A DNA stretch of 13,789 nucleotides from an uncultured Pseudomonadota bacterium (lineage in GTDB: Bacteria > Pseudomonadota > Gammaproteobacteria > Burkholderiales > SG8-39): positions 1 through 13,789 of the forward strand of contig CAITSH010000092.1 of the NCBI GenBank assembly GCA_903895005.1. Reading direction: 5' to 3'. A model generated the notes under the pieces. That model did no database searches, had not been told where the DNA came from, and saw nothing but the letters and a program-made list of their open reading frames with translations. A program made the translations under genes and the position numbers. This document shows positions 1 through 7,350 of this stretch, piece by piece. Every line of letters begins with the position of its first letter. Position 1 is the stretch's first letter.

Positions 1-33
1 CCCCCCCGCCCCTGTTTGTCTGGATCGATTCCC

Positions 34-2211
34 ATGCATGCGACCACAATTTTGCCAATATCTCAGATAAGCAGGCTCCTTTCGCTGCCGCGCAAACTCT
101 GGGCCGCATTGATCACGCCGCCCAAATCGCCCGATCCCCGAGAAACCCGCTGGGTCGGCGACATTCACACGCTCGTACTGACGGCCATGGCCGGATGGGG
201 GACGGTACTCTGCGTCCTGACGCCATTGGTGAGCAAAAACAAACCGGGCAGCGTGTTGGCCTGCTGCGTGATACTGCTTGCCACCGCGTTGTGCTTTGCG
301 ACGCTGCGCTGCGCGCCCCTGAAACCCCTCAGGCACCACGCCGCAGGCCTGTTCTTTTTCACGTTGATCGCGGTGCCTGCCATCAGCATGCTGTTCACCA
401 ACACGCCAAACGCGTCACTATTCGCCTTCCCGGTATTGGCGGTGATGGTGGCCTATGGCGGCGGGTGGGGCCTTTGGGCGATGCTCTTCGCCCTGGGCGG
501 CTACCTGCTGGCCTTCTTAATTCCGGCTCTCATCTGGCAGCCGCCGGTTCTTTTCTCGCCAAGTCTCACAGCACGCCTGCTCGTTCTCGCCATACTGATT
601 GCAATGATCTCCGTGCCGGTCCGGCTGCTCTTGCGCCGAAGCAGCAACGCCCTGCGCCTCGCCGACATCGCCGCCTCCGAACGTGACAGCGCGAAGCACT
701 ATCTGGCGCAGATGGAGAGCCGTTATCGCGCCGTCGTCGACACCATGGCCGAGGGCATGATCGTGTTCGATGCGGACGGGCAGGCTCTCATTTGCAATCC
801 GGCGGCCGAACGCATCTTCGGCCTCAGCCGCGCCCAGATGGGCCGCGGCATGCTCCAGAACGGGAGCTTGCGCATGGTTCGCGAGAACGGCGCGCCCTTT
901 GCGCTGGAGGATCACCCGCTCACCGCCCCGCTGCGCACCCGCAGGCCCTGTCACGGCGAAGTGATGGGCGTCGTATTTCCGCAAGGCGAAACAAAATGGA
1001 TCACCGTCAACTCAATGACACTCACGGCCCCGGAAGGCGCCGGCGCACCCGCCGTGCTCGCCACCTTTGTTGATATCACCGATACGCATCTCAACGCGGC
1101 GGCGCTGCGCGAATCGGAAGAAAAGTTCGCCAAAACCTTCCACTCCAACCCGGCCTGCATCTGGGTCAGCACCCTCGACCAGGGTGCATTCCTCGAATTG
1201 AACGAGGCCTTTACGCAGGCCACCGGCTTTGGCCGCGACGACTTGGTTGGCAAGACACCGGAGGACACCTCGCTATGGGCGAGCGCCACCCAGCGCGACA
1301 GCCTGCTCGATTCGGTACGCCGCGGCATCCGGGTGCGGGGCCAGCAAGTGCATTTACGCAAAGCGTCCGGCGAAATCATGCTCTGCGAGATTTCCGCCGA
1401 CCGGGTCTATATTCACGGCACCCCCTGCGTCGTTTGCAGCGCCTTCGACATCACCTTGCGCATGCGCGCAGAGGACGCGCTGGCCGGCCTCAACCGCGAT
1501 CTGGAGCAAATGTTGACTCAACGCACGGCGCAACTCGAGCACAGTAAAAATGAGCTTGAGGCCTTCCGGCACGCAATCGCGCATGATTTGCGCGCGCCGC
1601 TGCGCGCCGTCAACGCCTTGAGCGCCACCATCCTCAAAGACCACGCCGACTCACTGACGCCGGCCTCAACCAGCTTGCTGCAACGCGTGAACAGCGGCGG
1701 ACTGCTCATGGGCGCTTTGGTGGACGACCTGCTTGAGCTCGAACGCATTTCGCGGCAAAAACCCCAGCGGCGGACGGTCAACCTGTCCGAAATTGCAGCG
1801 ATCGTGGTGACCGAGTTACGCGATGCCGGCGCGAGGCGCGCGACTCACGTCGACATCAGCCCGAACATGTCGGCCCATTGCGATCCGGGCCTGATCAAGG
1901 CGGTGTTTGCCAGCCTGCTGGGCAACGCGATGAAATTCAGCGCAAAGACGGCGCAGGCGCATGTCGAGGTAGGCATGCAGATAAAAGAGAGTAAAAAGGT
2001 CTATTTCATACGCGACAACGGCGCCGGTTTTGAGATGGCCTTCAGGACCAAACTGTTCACCGCCTTCCAGCGCCTGCACGGCCCCGATGATTTCGAGGGG
2101 AACGGCGTCGGCCTGGCGACCGTCAAGCGAGTCATCGAAAACCACGGCGGTACCGTCTGGGCCGAAGGTGAAAAAGACAAGGGCGCGTGTTTTTATTTCA
2201 CGCTGGAGTGA
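34..2211 (+). CDS. Membrane-bound PAS-PAS sensor histidine kinase
   Basis: A two-component sensor kinase that should autophosphorylate on His and pass the phosphate to an unlinked response regulator. Residue numbers run from the ATG at 34. Residues about 44-200 are strongly hydrophobic and hold several membrane helices. Two PAS domains follow (about 230-350 and 358-475), the second opening with the SEEKFAKTF type of sequence. The HisKA H-box is HAIAHDLRAPL with phospho-acceptor H517. The ATP-binding domain shows the N box (GNAMKFS, N631), G1 box (DNGAGF, D661) and G2 box (GNGVGLAT, near 690), so the catalytic core looks intact. The HDLRAPL form resembles phytochrome-like and PAS kinases. Start: ATG at 34 is chosen, but an in-frame TTG lies at 16 and no stop separates it from the window edge, so the true start may be further upstream. 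No response regulator is visible nearby, and the signal sensed is unknown. Confidence 0.9.
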   Translation: MHATTILPISQISRLLSLPRKLWAALITPPKSPDPRETRWVGDIHTLVLTAMAGWGTVLCVLTPLVSKNKPGSVLACCVILLATALCFATLRCAPLKPLRHHAAGLFFFTLIAVPAISMLFTNTPNASLFAFPVLAVMVAYGGGWGLWAMLFALGGYLLAFLIPALIWQPPVLFSPSLTARLLVLAILIAMISVPVRLLLRRSSNALRLADIAASERDSAKHYLAQMESRYRAVVDTMAEGMIVFDADGQALICNPAAERIFGLSRAQMGRGMLQNGSLRMVRENGAPFALEDHPLTAPLRTRRPCHGEVMGVVFPQGETKWITVNSMTLTAPEGAGAPAVLATFVDITDTHLNAAALRESEEKFAKTFHSNPACIWVSTLDQGAFLELNEAFTQATGFGRDDLVGKTPEDTSLWASATQRDSLLDSVRRGIRVRGQQVHLRKASGEIMLCEISADRVYIHGTPCVVCSAFDITLRMRAEDALAGLNRDLEQMLTQRTAQLEHSKNELEAFRHAIAHDLRAPLRAVNALSATILKDHADSLTPASTSLLQRVNSGGLLMGALVDDLLELERISRQKPQRRTVNLSEIAAIVVTELRDAGARRATHVDISPNMSAHCDPGLIKAVFASLLGNAMKFSAKTAQAHVEVGMQIKESKKVYFIRDNGAGFEMAFRTKLFTAFQRLHGPDDFEGNGVGLATVKRVIENHGGTVWAEGEKDKGACFYFTLE

Positions 2212-2581
2212 GCCGGCGGGCGGTTAGCATTAACTATCACGTCACACGGCACATTCTTCACGCCCAATAGCACCCGGTGCCACGCGGCAAAATCCAGTCG
2301 CATCAGATTGCGGTTGTTTTGGCCTCTCCCACGCCACCCACATCGCATCGCTTGCGGCGTTTCGCCTTGCCAAAACGCATGCTGTGGCCTGATGCTTTTT
2401 TGCCGTCACACTACCCTGCAACTACCCGAGCGCCACGACTGCCTCTGCGAAAGCAGAAGCAGCAGCATCGGCCAGATCCTTAGGCAGAAAACAAGCAACC
2501 TGTTTTGCCGCAACAAAGTTGCTGCATTTTTTCATTGCTTCAGCACTTCAGTTTCTTTTTTACCGGTTTTCCGGAACGCAC
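2212..2581. other. 370-base intergenic stretch between convergent genes
   Basis: Lies between the histidine kinase (+) and the TPR-glycosyltransferase gene (-), so both genes end here. No strong rho-independent terminator is seen. Weak structure includes an imperfect inverted repeat around 2483-2509 (GGCAGAAAACA against TGTTTTGCC) and a 5-bp hairpin at 2510-2522 (GCAAC-AAA-GTTGC) followed by a T-rich run on the + strand. The stretch is less GC-rich than its flanks. The only candidate gene is the 37-codon minus-strand ORF listed separately. The longer + strand frames here do not look like proteins. Confidence 0.5.
2422..2535 (-). CDS. Possible small ORF (37 aa), unverified
   Basis: An ATG-started frame of 37 codons ending in TAG. 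The product starts MKKCSNFVAAKQ and continues into an alanine-rich, amphipathic-looking stretch (LPKDLADAAASAFAEAVVALG minus its last residues forms a plausible helix). An in-frame TGA lies four codons upstream of the ATG, which fixes the longest possible start. Third positions are A/T-rich compared with flanking genes, and no good Shine-Dalgarno is seen (GAAGCA precedes the ATG). It could be a small peptide gene, a gene remnant, or chance. I do not recognise a family. It is listed because the composition looks protein-like and it is too short for routine gene calling. Confidence 0.2.
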   Translation of the reverse strand: MKKCSNFVAAKQVACFLPKDLADAAASAFAEAVVALG

Positions 2582-3991
2582 CTAATTTGGTTTGTGCCAG
2601 CTGCCAACCTGTTCGCGCAAGGCCGCCTGCAACGGGGCGAACACGCTTTCCCAATCGCCCGCCTTGTCCTGCCGGTACAGACGCAGGGCCGGATACCAGG
2701 GCGCGGTCCCATCGGCGCGCAGGCCGGCCCAGCGCCAATCGCAGGGGTGGTGCAGCAAGACCCACGCCGGCAGCCCCAGCGCGCCGACCAGATGCGCCAA
2801 CCCGGTGTCACTGGTGATCACAAGGTCAAGGGCCGTGGCGAGGGCGGCGCTGTCGGCAAAATCCCGGATCTCGTTGCCAAGATTGGCGATTCCGTCGAAG
2901 CCCGCGAGCTGCGCCGCAGCCCCGCCCTTTTGCATCGACACAAGCTGCACCTGCTCCCCACCGAGGCGGGCAAGCAGCGCAAGCGGTACGCCACGGCGCG
3001 GCTCCAGCGCGTTGTCGGCGCGCCCGGCCCAGTTGATGCCGACGCGAAATCGCCGCGCCGGATCCGCTTCATCCAGACGTTTTCGCCATTGCGCGATCGC
3101 AGCGGTATCCGCCGTCAAATACGGCGCGACCGGCACATTGGCCGGCGTGATGTCCAGCACCCGCGGCAGGCTGAATAGCGCCAGCTTGAAATCACAGGAC
3201 GGCGGCACGAGGCCGGCGCCGTCAAACGCGACCAGGTGTGCGACACCGGCAAGGCGCTGTGCAACACGCGCCAGTTCGCGCGGCACCAGCCAGTGCACGC
3301 GCGCACCGCGTGCGGCCAGCATCGGGGCGAAGCGTGCGAACATCAACACGTCCCCAAAACCGCCTTCCGGATACACCAGTAGCGATTTGCCTTGCAGCGA
3401 CGCCCTGCCGTCCCACTCCGGCGCGGCATCGGCACGCCATGGCGCCTGCCCCGCCTTCAGCTCGGGGCGATCAAAGCGCGCGGCGTAGTGCTCCCAGCCG
3501 GCGCGCCAATCACCGGTGGATAGTTCAAGGTCGGCGAGGTTCCATCTTGCATCAGCGTAGTCAGGCTGCAAACGCAGCGCTATTTCGTAGTGATGTTTTG
3601 CCTCTTCCTGGTGCCCGCCCGCGTGCAGACTCGCGCCCAGGTTGAAATGCGCGGCGGCAAAGGCAGGATCGATATCGATGGCGCGAACGAAACTGGCGAT
3701 GGCGGCATCGCTTTGCCCTGCCGCCGCCTGCGCCAGGCCCAGGTTGGAATAAATGAATGCGGCATCGGGCGCCACCGCCAGGGCGCGCCGGAACAAGGCG
3801 ATCGCAGCATCATGCCGCCCCTCTTGGTGGGCCAGCATCCCGGAGAAATGCAGCGCGTCGGCATGTTCGGGCTGCGCCGCCAGCACCGCGCGATACAGCG
3901 CCGCGGCCTCGTCCAGCTTGCCGGCCTGGTGCAACGCGAGCGCGCGCTGCAGCCGATCGCCAGCCTCATCGGGGTTGGAGTCACTCGTCAA
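2582..3991 (-). CDS. TPR-repeat protein with glycosyltransferase-9-like C-terminal domain
   Basis: A two-part protein of 469 aa. Residues about 12-147 hold four tetratricopeptide repeats (for example DAAIALFRRALAVAPDAA and the matching segments every 34 residues). A hinge at GDWRAGWEHY (160-169) leads to an ADP-heptose/GT9-like domain with YPEGGFGD (207-214, the sugar-nucleotide-binding glycine loop), VGINWAGR (317-324) and SDTGLAHLVGALG (394-406). Proteins of this architecture are widespread in Proteobacteria and are usually annotated as TPR glycosyltransferases; the acceptor (glycan or protein) is seldom known. The start is TTG at 3991: a stop codon lies two codons upstream in frame and no ATG occurs before residue 52, which is already within the TPRs. 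No clear Shine-Dalgarno is seen. The gene lies 151 bases downstream of the SOUL-family gene on the same strand, so co-transcription is possible but not evident. Confidence 0.82.
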   Translation of the reverse strand: MTSDSNPDEAGDRLQRALALHQAGKLDEAAALYRAVLAAQPEHADALHFSGMLAHQEGRHDAAIALFRRALAVAPDAAFIYSNLGLAQAAAGQSDAAIASFVRAIDIDPAFAAAHFNLGASLHAGGHQEEAKHHYEIALRLQPDYADARWNLADLELSTGDWRAGWEHYAARFDRPELKAGQAPWRADAAPEWDGRASLQGKSLLVYPEGGFGDVLMFARFAPMLAARGARVHWLVPRELARVAQRLAGVAHLVAFDGAGLVPPSCDFKLALFSLPRVLDITPANVPVAPYLTADTAAIAQWRKRLDEADPARRFRVGINWAGRADNALEPRRGVPLALLARLGGEQVQLVSMQKGGAAAQLAGFDGIANLGNEIRDFADSAALATALDLVITSDTGLAHLVGALGLPAWVLLHHPCDWRWAGLRADGTAPWYPALRLYRQDKAGDWESVFAPLQAALREQVGSWHKPN

Positions 3992-4142
3992 GAGATGTCA
4001 GGTCCGTCGGTTGAAATGATCCGGACCCTAATTGCCGGGGCAGTACCTTCAAGCATCCAGATCCGGGTCCCATGATACGTCCGGAGAAGCAAGCTTGAGC
4101 GCCCGACTTCTCGAGGCCGTCACCGCATTGCGCCGCGCCAGG

Positions 4143-4826
4143 TCAGGGCGTGCCGGCCAGGCGAAACCAGATTTCATTGCGCCGCAGGAACCACGGCGTG
4201 AACGGCGCGTTGTAGCGCGAATAAACCGGTTCACCAACCGGAACCAGCTTCGCTGCGCGCAATGCAGCCTGCAGCTTGGCAAGGTGCTCGTTGTAATTGG
4301 CGTCTGACCAGAATCCGGAATAACGGATGACTACGATGCGGCTGGGCGCAACGTCGCGCAAGCTAACCCGGGCATCAAGGGGTTCGGGGGCCGAGGCCAT
4401 CGAGACCCCTTTGGGCAGTACGAACTGCACCCTGAATCCGCCCGGCGCGGCTGTCTGGGTAACAGGCGCGGTCATCTCCAACTTCACCGGCTCGGCCGCC
4501 TGCGTTACCGGCGCTGTCATCGCGAACTTTCGTTCGCCCTTGTTCTTGCCAAAAATATAGCCCGCCAGAATTGGAAACGCAGCGTTTCCTGCATCTGCGG
4601 CAGGCCCCGGCACCACCACTTCGGCAACGCTATAGGCGGCGTATTCGCGCACCTCGACGTCGTCATCAAGCTTCTGGACGACCTTGTAATCGGGCTCTTC
4701 CGTTGCGTGGCTGGTCATTGGCAGGGCGAACAGGATCAGATTGCAAAGCGCAAACCACAAAGCGAAGCCCGGCCCCGAACTTTTACGGGTCCGCGCACGG
4801 TTCGTCGGCTTGCAATCGGTTTTCAT
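4143..4826 (-). CDS. Secreted SOUL/heme-binding family protein
   Basis: A 227-aa SOUL-like protein. The N-terminus carries a basic segment (1-20), a hydrophobic core (FALWFALCNLILFALP, 21-36) and a likely signal-peptidase site after SHA (41), so export to the periplasm is expected. The mature part has family hallmarks: YKVVQKLDDDVEVREYAAY (47-65), FPILAGYIFGKNKG (84-97), a doubled MTAPVTQ (103-109 and 118-124), the IRYSGFW strand (167-173) and a C-terminal PWFLRRNEIWF (211-221). Animal SOUL/HBP proteins bind heme or tetrapyrroles. Bacterial versions are mostly uncharacterised, so heme binding here is inferred. The stop is TGA at 4143-4145. A possible -10 box lies about 135 bases upstream; the Shine-Dalgarno is weak. 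It is transcribed toward the TPR-glycosyltransferase gene. Confidence 0.85.
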   Translation of the reverse strand: MKTDCKPTNRARTRKSSGPGFALWFALCNLILFALPMTSHATEEPDYKVVQKLDDDVEVREYAAYSVAEVVVPGPAADAGNAAFPILAGYIFGKNKGERKFAMTAPVTQAAEPVKLEMTAPVTQTAAPGGFRVQFVLPKGVSMASAPEPLDARVSLRDVAPSRIVVIRYSGFWSDANYNEHLAKLQAALRAAKLVPVGEPVYSRYNAPFTPWFLRRNEIWFRLAGTP

Positions 4827-4961
4827 GTTCGATTATCCGCTTGGTTGTGGGGTTTCAGTATGGGGTAATCCAGCACGATAACAGGTGCGGCAACGCACAT
4901 AAGGCATCGCAACGCCTGCCCGAAGCCAAACGCTGTCCCTCCGGAATCACAACGTACAGTC

Positions 4962-4967
4962 ATTATA
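4962..4967 (-). promoter_or_regulatory. Candidate -10 box upstream of the SOUL-family gene
   Basis: On the minus strand the hexamer reads TATAAT, a perfect sigma-70 -10 match, about 135 bases before the ATG at 4826. The best upstream -35 candidate (TTACCA) sits at a long 19-base spacing, so this is only a suggestion. Confidence 0.3.
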
Positions 4968-5118
4968 AAAACGCGGTGGAACATCCTGGTAACGGCCATG
5001 CCCCGGGGGACCTCACAGCGCCCATTCGACATCGCGCCGCGGCAAAGCGACAAAGGCCGCGCTGATTTTTGCCGGGTGTCGCCTTGAATATTGCCCGGCC
5101 GTCTGGACTCGGAGTGTT

Positions 5119-5194
5119 TGGTGCCGGATGCAGGAATCGAACCCGCGACCTTCGGTTTACAAAACCGCTGCTCTACCAACTGAGCTAATCCGGC
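5119..5194 (-). tRNA. tRNA-Thr, anticodon TGT (reads ACA), CCA encoded
   Basis: Read on the minus strand, the acceptor stem is GCCGGAT (5' end at 5194) paired with ATCCGGC. The D-arm is GCTC-AGTTGGTA-GAGC. The anticodon stem-loop is GCGGT-TTTGTAA-ACCGA, with one G-A mismatch at the stem base. The T-arm is GCGGG-TTCGAAT-CCCGC. Loop positions 34-36 are TGT, giving threonine. The discriminator base is A at 5122, and the next three bases are an encoded CCA (5119-5121). Total 76 nt with a cloverleaf of standard lengths. No neighbouring tRNA or rRNA gene is seen, so it appears to be a single-gene transcript. I saw no duplicated 3' end nearby that would mark an integrated element. Confidence 0.96.
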
Positions 5195-5203
5195 GAGACG
5201 CGC

Positions 5204-5209
5204 ATTATA
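5204..5209 (-). promoter_or_regulatory. -10 box of the tRNA-Thr promoter
   Basis: The minus strand reads TATAAT, with nine bases before the first base of the tRNA. The discriminator between box and gene is GC-rich (GCGCGTCTCG type), as is common for stable-RNA promoters under stringent control. The -35 region is not a good consensus match. Confidence 0.55.
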
Positions 5210-5324
5210 GCGATTACTGCTGCGGCGCAGGTCTTATCGGCGTCACAACGAAGGGGGCCACCCAGCCCTTGAGTATTTACCAATATTCAAAACACGAAAC
5301 CAGCGCCAGACCTGCGTTTCCCGT

Positions 5325-5356
5325 CGATAGAGGTGACAATTTTGTCACCTCTATCG
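5325..5356. repeat. Perfect palindrome, 14-bp arms, 4-base centre
   Basis: Arms CGATAGAGGTGACA (5325-5338) and TGTCACCTCTATCG (5343-5356) are exact reverse complements around ATTT. It lies 125 bases upstream of the lipoprotein hydrolase start and about 130 bases from the tRNA 5' end. No T-run follows on either strand, so it does not look like an intrinsic terminator. It could be an operator for a dimeric regulator, a cruciform or RNA hairpin, or the trace of a small mobile repeat. Confidence 0.85.
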
Positions 5357-5481
5357 GGCGCAGCTTGCGTGGCTTGCCCGCAGCAGGCAAAAGCCGGGGA
5401 TTTCATGCACACTAGTCGTCGTTTTACGCTCGGCCAGCCAGACCGGGATTCGATTCCAAAAAAGAGCATAGAGGAGGAAAC

Positions 5482-6339
5482 ATGAAATTCACGCCATTGC
5501 AAAAACTGTCTGCGGCGCTTTCGCTGACCGCCCTGATCGTCGCCGGTTGCGCTTCGCAGGCCCAGACACCATCGGCGGCTGCGGTTGCCGGCAAGACCGA
5601 AGTGCTGTGGCTGGGCCAGGCGAGCTTTCGCATCAAGTCGCCCACCGGCAAGATCATCGTCATCGACCCCTGGCTGAGCGGCGGCCCGAAAACCCCGGCC
5701 CCCTACAAGACCGACCTCTCGGCACTGGGCAAGGTGGACCTGTTGCTGGTGACCCATGCGCACGTCGACCATATCGGTGATGCGGCGGCCATCGCCAAGC
5801 TCAACAACACCGTGCTCTACGGCCCCGCCGACATGATCACGCCGATGAACCTGCTGGGCATCCTGCCGCCCAACCTGACGCACCGCTTCAACAAATCGGG
5901 CAGCGTCACGGTCGCAGGCATCAAGGTCACATCGGTCAAGGCCGAGCACTCGTCACTGCTGGTGTTCAATAACCCGGCCACCGGCAAGCCCGAGGCGCAC
6001 CCTGCCGGGGAAGCGGTGGGTTACATCATCGAGATGGAGAACGGCTTCAAGATCTGGCACATGGGCGACACCGGCATGTTCCCGGACATGGAGTTCATCG
6101 CCAATTACTACAAGCCGGACCTGGTGCTCGCGCCCATCGGCGGCAACTTCACCATGGACCCGGTCGGCGCGGCCTACGTGACCAAGACCTGGATCAAGCC
6201 CAAGTTCATCACCCCGATCCACTACAACTCCAACCCCATCGCCAAGGGCACGCTGGCCGAGTTCCAGGCGGCGATGCAGGGCGCGCCGAGCGGCATAACC
6301 ATCATGCCGATGACCGAAGGCCAGACTCTGAACTACTAA
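5482..6339 (+). CDS. Lipoprotein metal-dependent hydrolase, metallo-beta-lactamase fold
   Basis: A 285-aa protein with a lipoprotein signal: basic start, hydrophobic run SLTALIVAG, and a lipobox ending at C23 (V-A-G-C). Residue 24 is Ala, which by the usual +2 rule suggests outer-membrane sorting. The mature domain is a UlaG/UPF0173-type metallo-beta-lactamase fold: LWLGQASFRIKS near residue 50, IDPWLSGGP, and the metal motif THAHVDH with H92, H94, D96 and H97. Further ligands are likely H156 (KAEHSS), D196 (HMGDTG) and H247 (TPIHYN), so the active site looks complete. The substrate is unknown; relatives hydrolyse lactones, phosphoesters or other esters. The ATG at 5482 is supported by a strong AGGAGG at 5472-5477. 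A perfect palindrome lies upstream and a strong terminator directly downstream, so it looks monocistronic. Most relatives are cytoplasmic, so the lipoprotein signal is notable. Confidence 0.88.
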   Translation: MKFTPLQKLSAALSLTALIVAGCASQAQTPSAAAVAGKTEVLWLGQASFRIKSPTGKIIVIDPWLSGGPKTPAPYKTDLSALGKVDLLLVTHAHVDHIGDAAAIAKLNNTVLYGPADMITPMNLLGILPPNLTHRFNKSGSVTVAGIKVTSVKAEHSSLLVFNNPATGKPEAHPAGEAVGYIIEMENGFKIWHMGDTGMFPDMEFIANYYKPDLVLAPIGGNFTMDPVGAAYVTKTWIKPKFITPIHYNSNPIAKGTLAEFQAAMQGAPSGITIMPMTEGQTLNY

Positions 6340-6370
6340 CCGGGAGCACGGCGACCCCGTCGCCTGCCAC

Positions 6371-6400
6371 AAAAAAACCGCGCATTGCGCGGTTTTTTTT
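6371..6400. terminator. Bidirectional rho-independent terminator
   Basis: A 6-bp GC stem CCGCGC/GCGCGG (6378-6383 and 6387-6392) with an ATT loop is flanked by seven A residues on the left and eight T residues on the right. The A:T flanks extend the stem and supply a U-tract on both strands. It lies between convergent genes (hydrolase on +, isomerase-like protein on -) and can serve both. Confidence 0.93.
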
Positions 6401-6420
6401 GCAACAACGGCAGCGTGCGA

Positions 6421-7188
6421 TCAGTGCTCGCGCACCAGCACGCCAAAACCCTCGATCCGGTCCTTGATCCCGAGCTGGCGCAGCGCCGCCCAGTAGGTGG
6501 CGACGTTGACCCCGATCAGCGGCTTGCCGCAGCGCTGTTCGATCGCCTCGGTAATGCCGCTCACCGGCAGGTTGGTGCCAACGTGGATCAGCACCTCGAC
6601 CTCGGGCGTGTTGATCGCCTCGAATGCCGCCATGATGACCTCGGGTTTGACCATCGCCACCGAAAGCGGGCCGACGGTCTTGAGGCCGGTCGAATGCACC
6701 GGCGTGTAGCCGGCGGAACGGAACCAGTTGGCGATCATCTCGTCGGCAGGCGGCCAATAGGGCGTTAGGATGCCAAGCTTGCGCGGCTTGCCGATGGCCT
6801 CGAGCCCGGCGAGCAGGCTGAGCGAGGGTGTCATAAAGGGCCGGTTGCAGAATTTCTCGAGCTCGGCTTTTTCCTCGAGCGCGCGGTCGACGTCGCCGCG
6901 AAACGAATGGATGGAGTGGCCGTGCGCCACCGCGTCAGGCTCGCACAAGAGCAGCGTTTTCAGCGCTTCCTCAAGATTGCCGCCCTCGGTTTCAAGCGCC
7001 TTCTGGTAGCTCTTCATGTCATCGTAGGGACGCGACGGAAGCAGCATGCGCATGACGTGATTGGTCACCCCCGGCGGCTTCAGCGCCTCGTATTCCGGTT
7101 GCACGATGGTGTTGGTACCCGGGACGACCACGCCGATCTTGGCGCGATAACCGAGGGCGTCGTGCGGCAGGTATTGCTCTGCACTCAT
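6421..7188 (-). CDS. Maleate isomerase / arylmalonate decarboxylase-like protein lacking the catalytic cysteines
   Basis: A 255-aa member of the Asp/Glu racemase superfamily, nearest by eye to maleate cis-trans isomerase and arylmalonate decarboxylase (AMDase). Residues IGVVVPGTNTIVQPEYEAL (18-36) match the N-terminal family motif. AVAHGHSIHSFRGD (86-99) aligns with the first active-site loop, and VLIHVGTNLPVSGI (199-212) with the second, followed by the GKPLIGVN and YWAALR segments. In maleate isomerases and racemases both loops carry a catalytic Cys; in AMDase only the second does. Here the aligned residues are H91 and V203, and the only cysteines (82, 114, 220) lie elsewhere. The chemistry is therefore uncertain, though the length is normal. 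ATG 7188 is preferred over ATG 7203 because AGGAG (7194-7198) sits five bases before it. The gene is divergent from the amidase pair, which suggests a shared pathway. Confidence 0.8.
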   Translation of the reverse strand: MSAEQYLPHDALGYRAKIGVVVPGTNTIVQPEYEALKPPGVTNHVMRMLLPSRPYDDMKSYQKALETEGGNLEEALKTLLLCEPDAVAHGHSIHSFRGDVDRALEEKAELEKFCNRPFMTPSLSLLAGLEAIGKPRKLGILTPYWPPADEMIANWFRSAGYTPVHSTGLKTVGPLSVAMVKPEVIMAAFEAINTPEVEVLIHVGTNLPVSGITEAIEQRCGKPLIGVNVATYWAALRQLGIKDRIEGFGVLVREH

Positions 7189-7236
7189 GACCACTCCTGA
7201 CATGTTAGATGGGGATTAAGGACCGATTTGTTACTA

Positions 7237-7281
7237 TGCGCTGCGATCACGCATTGTGAATTAGCCAATGTATGCAGCGCA
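7237..7281. promoter_or_regulatory. Nested inverted repeats in the divergent promoter region
   Basis: Outer arms TGCGCTGC (7237-7244) and GCAGCGCA (7274-7281) enclose an inner pair CATTG (7252-7256) and CAATG (7266-7270). A TCAC-GCATT-GTGA half-site pair overlaps at 7247-7259. The location between two divergent gene starts is typical of an operator controlling both. No regulator gene is visible in the window, so the assignment is tentative. Confidence 0.3.
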
Positions 7282-7350
7282 GATGCAATGATGTATAGCA
7301 CGGTGTTTTCGTCTTTGTAAATCCGCTTCCGACAATCCCGCCACCTTGAT

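Noticed and set aside
2381..2400. Terminator after the histidine kinase (short stem then six T)
   Set aside because: The stem is only about four base pairs and lies 170 bases beyond the stop, too weak to call.
4823..5179. 118-aa minus-strand frame starting inside the tRNA-Thr
   Set aside because: Its N-terminus (VAGSIPASGTK) is the typical product of translating a tRNA 3' half. The rest has no family features and it covers the SOUL upstream region.
5119..5481. Genomic-island attachment site at the tRNA-Thr
   Set aside because: No duplicated tRNA 3' end, integrase or mobile gene was seen in the window; the nearby palindrome is not related to the tRNA sequence.
7189..7203. Upstream ATG (7203) for the isomerase-like protein
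   Set aside because: AGGAG lies between the two ATGs at the right distance for ATG 7188, and the extra five residues add nothing to the fold.
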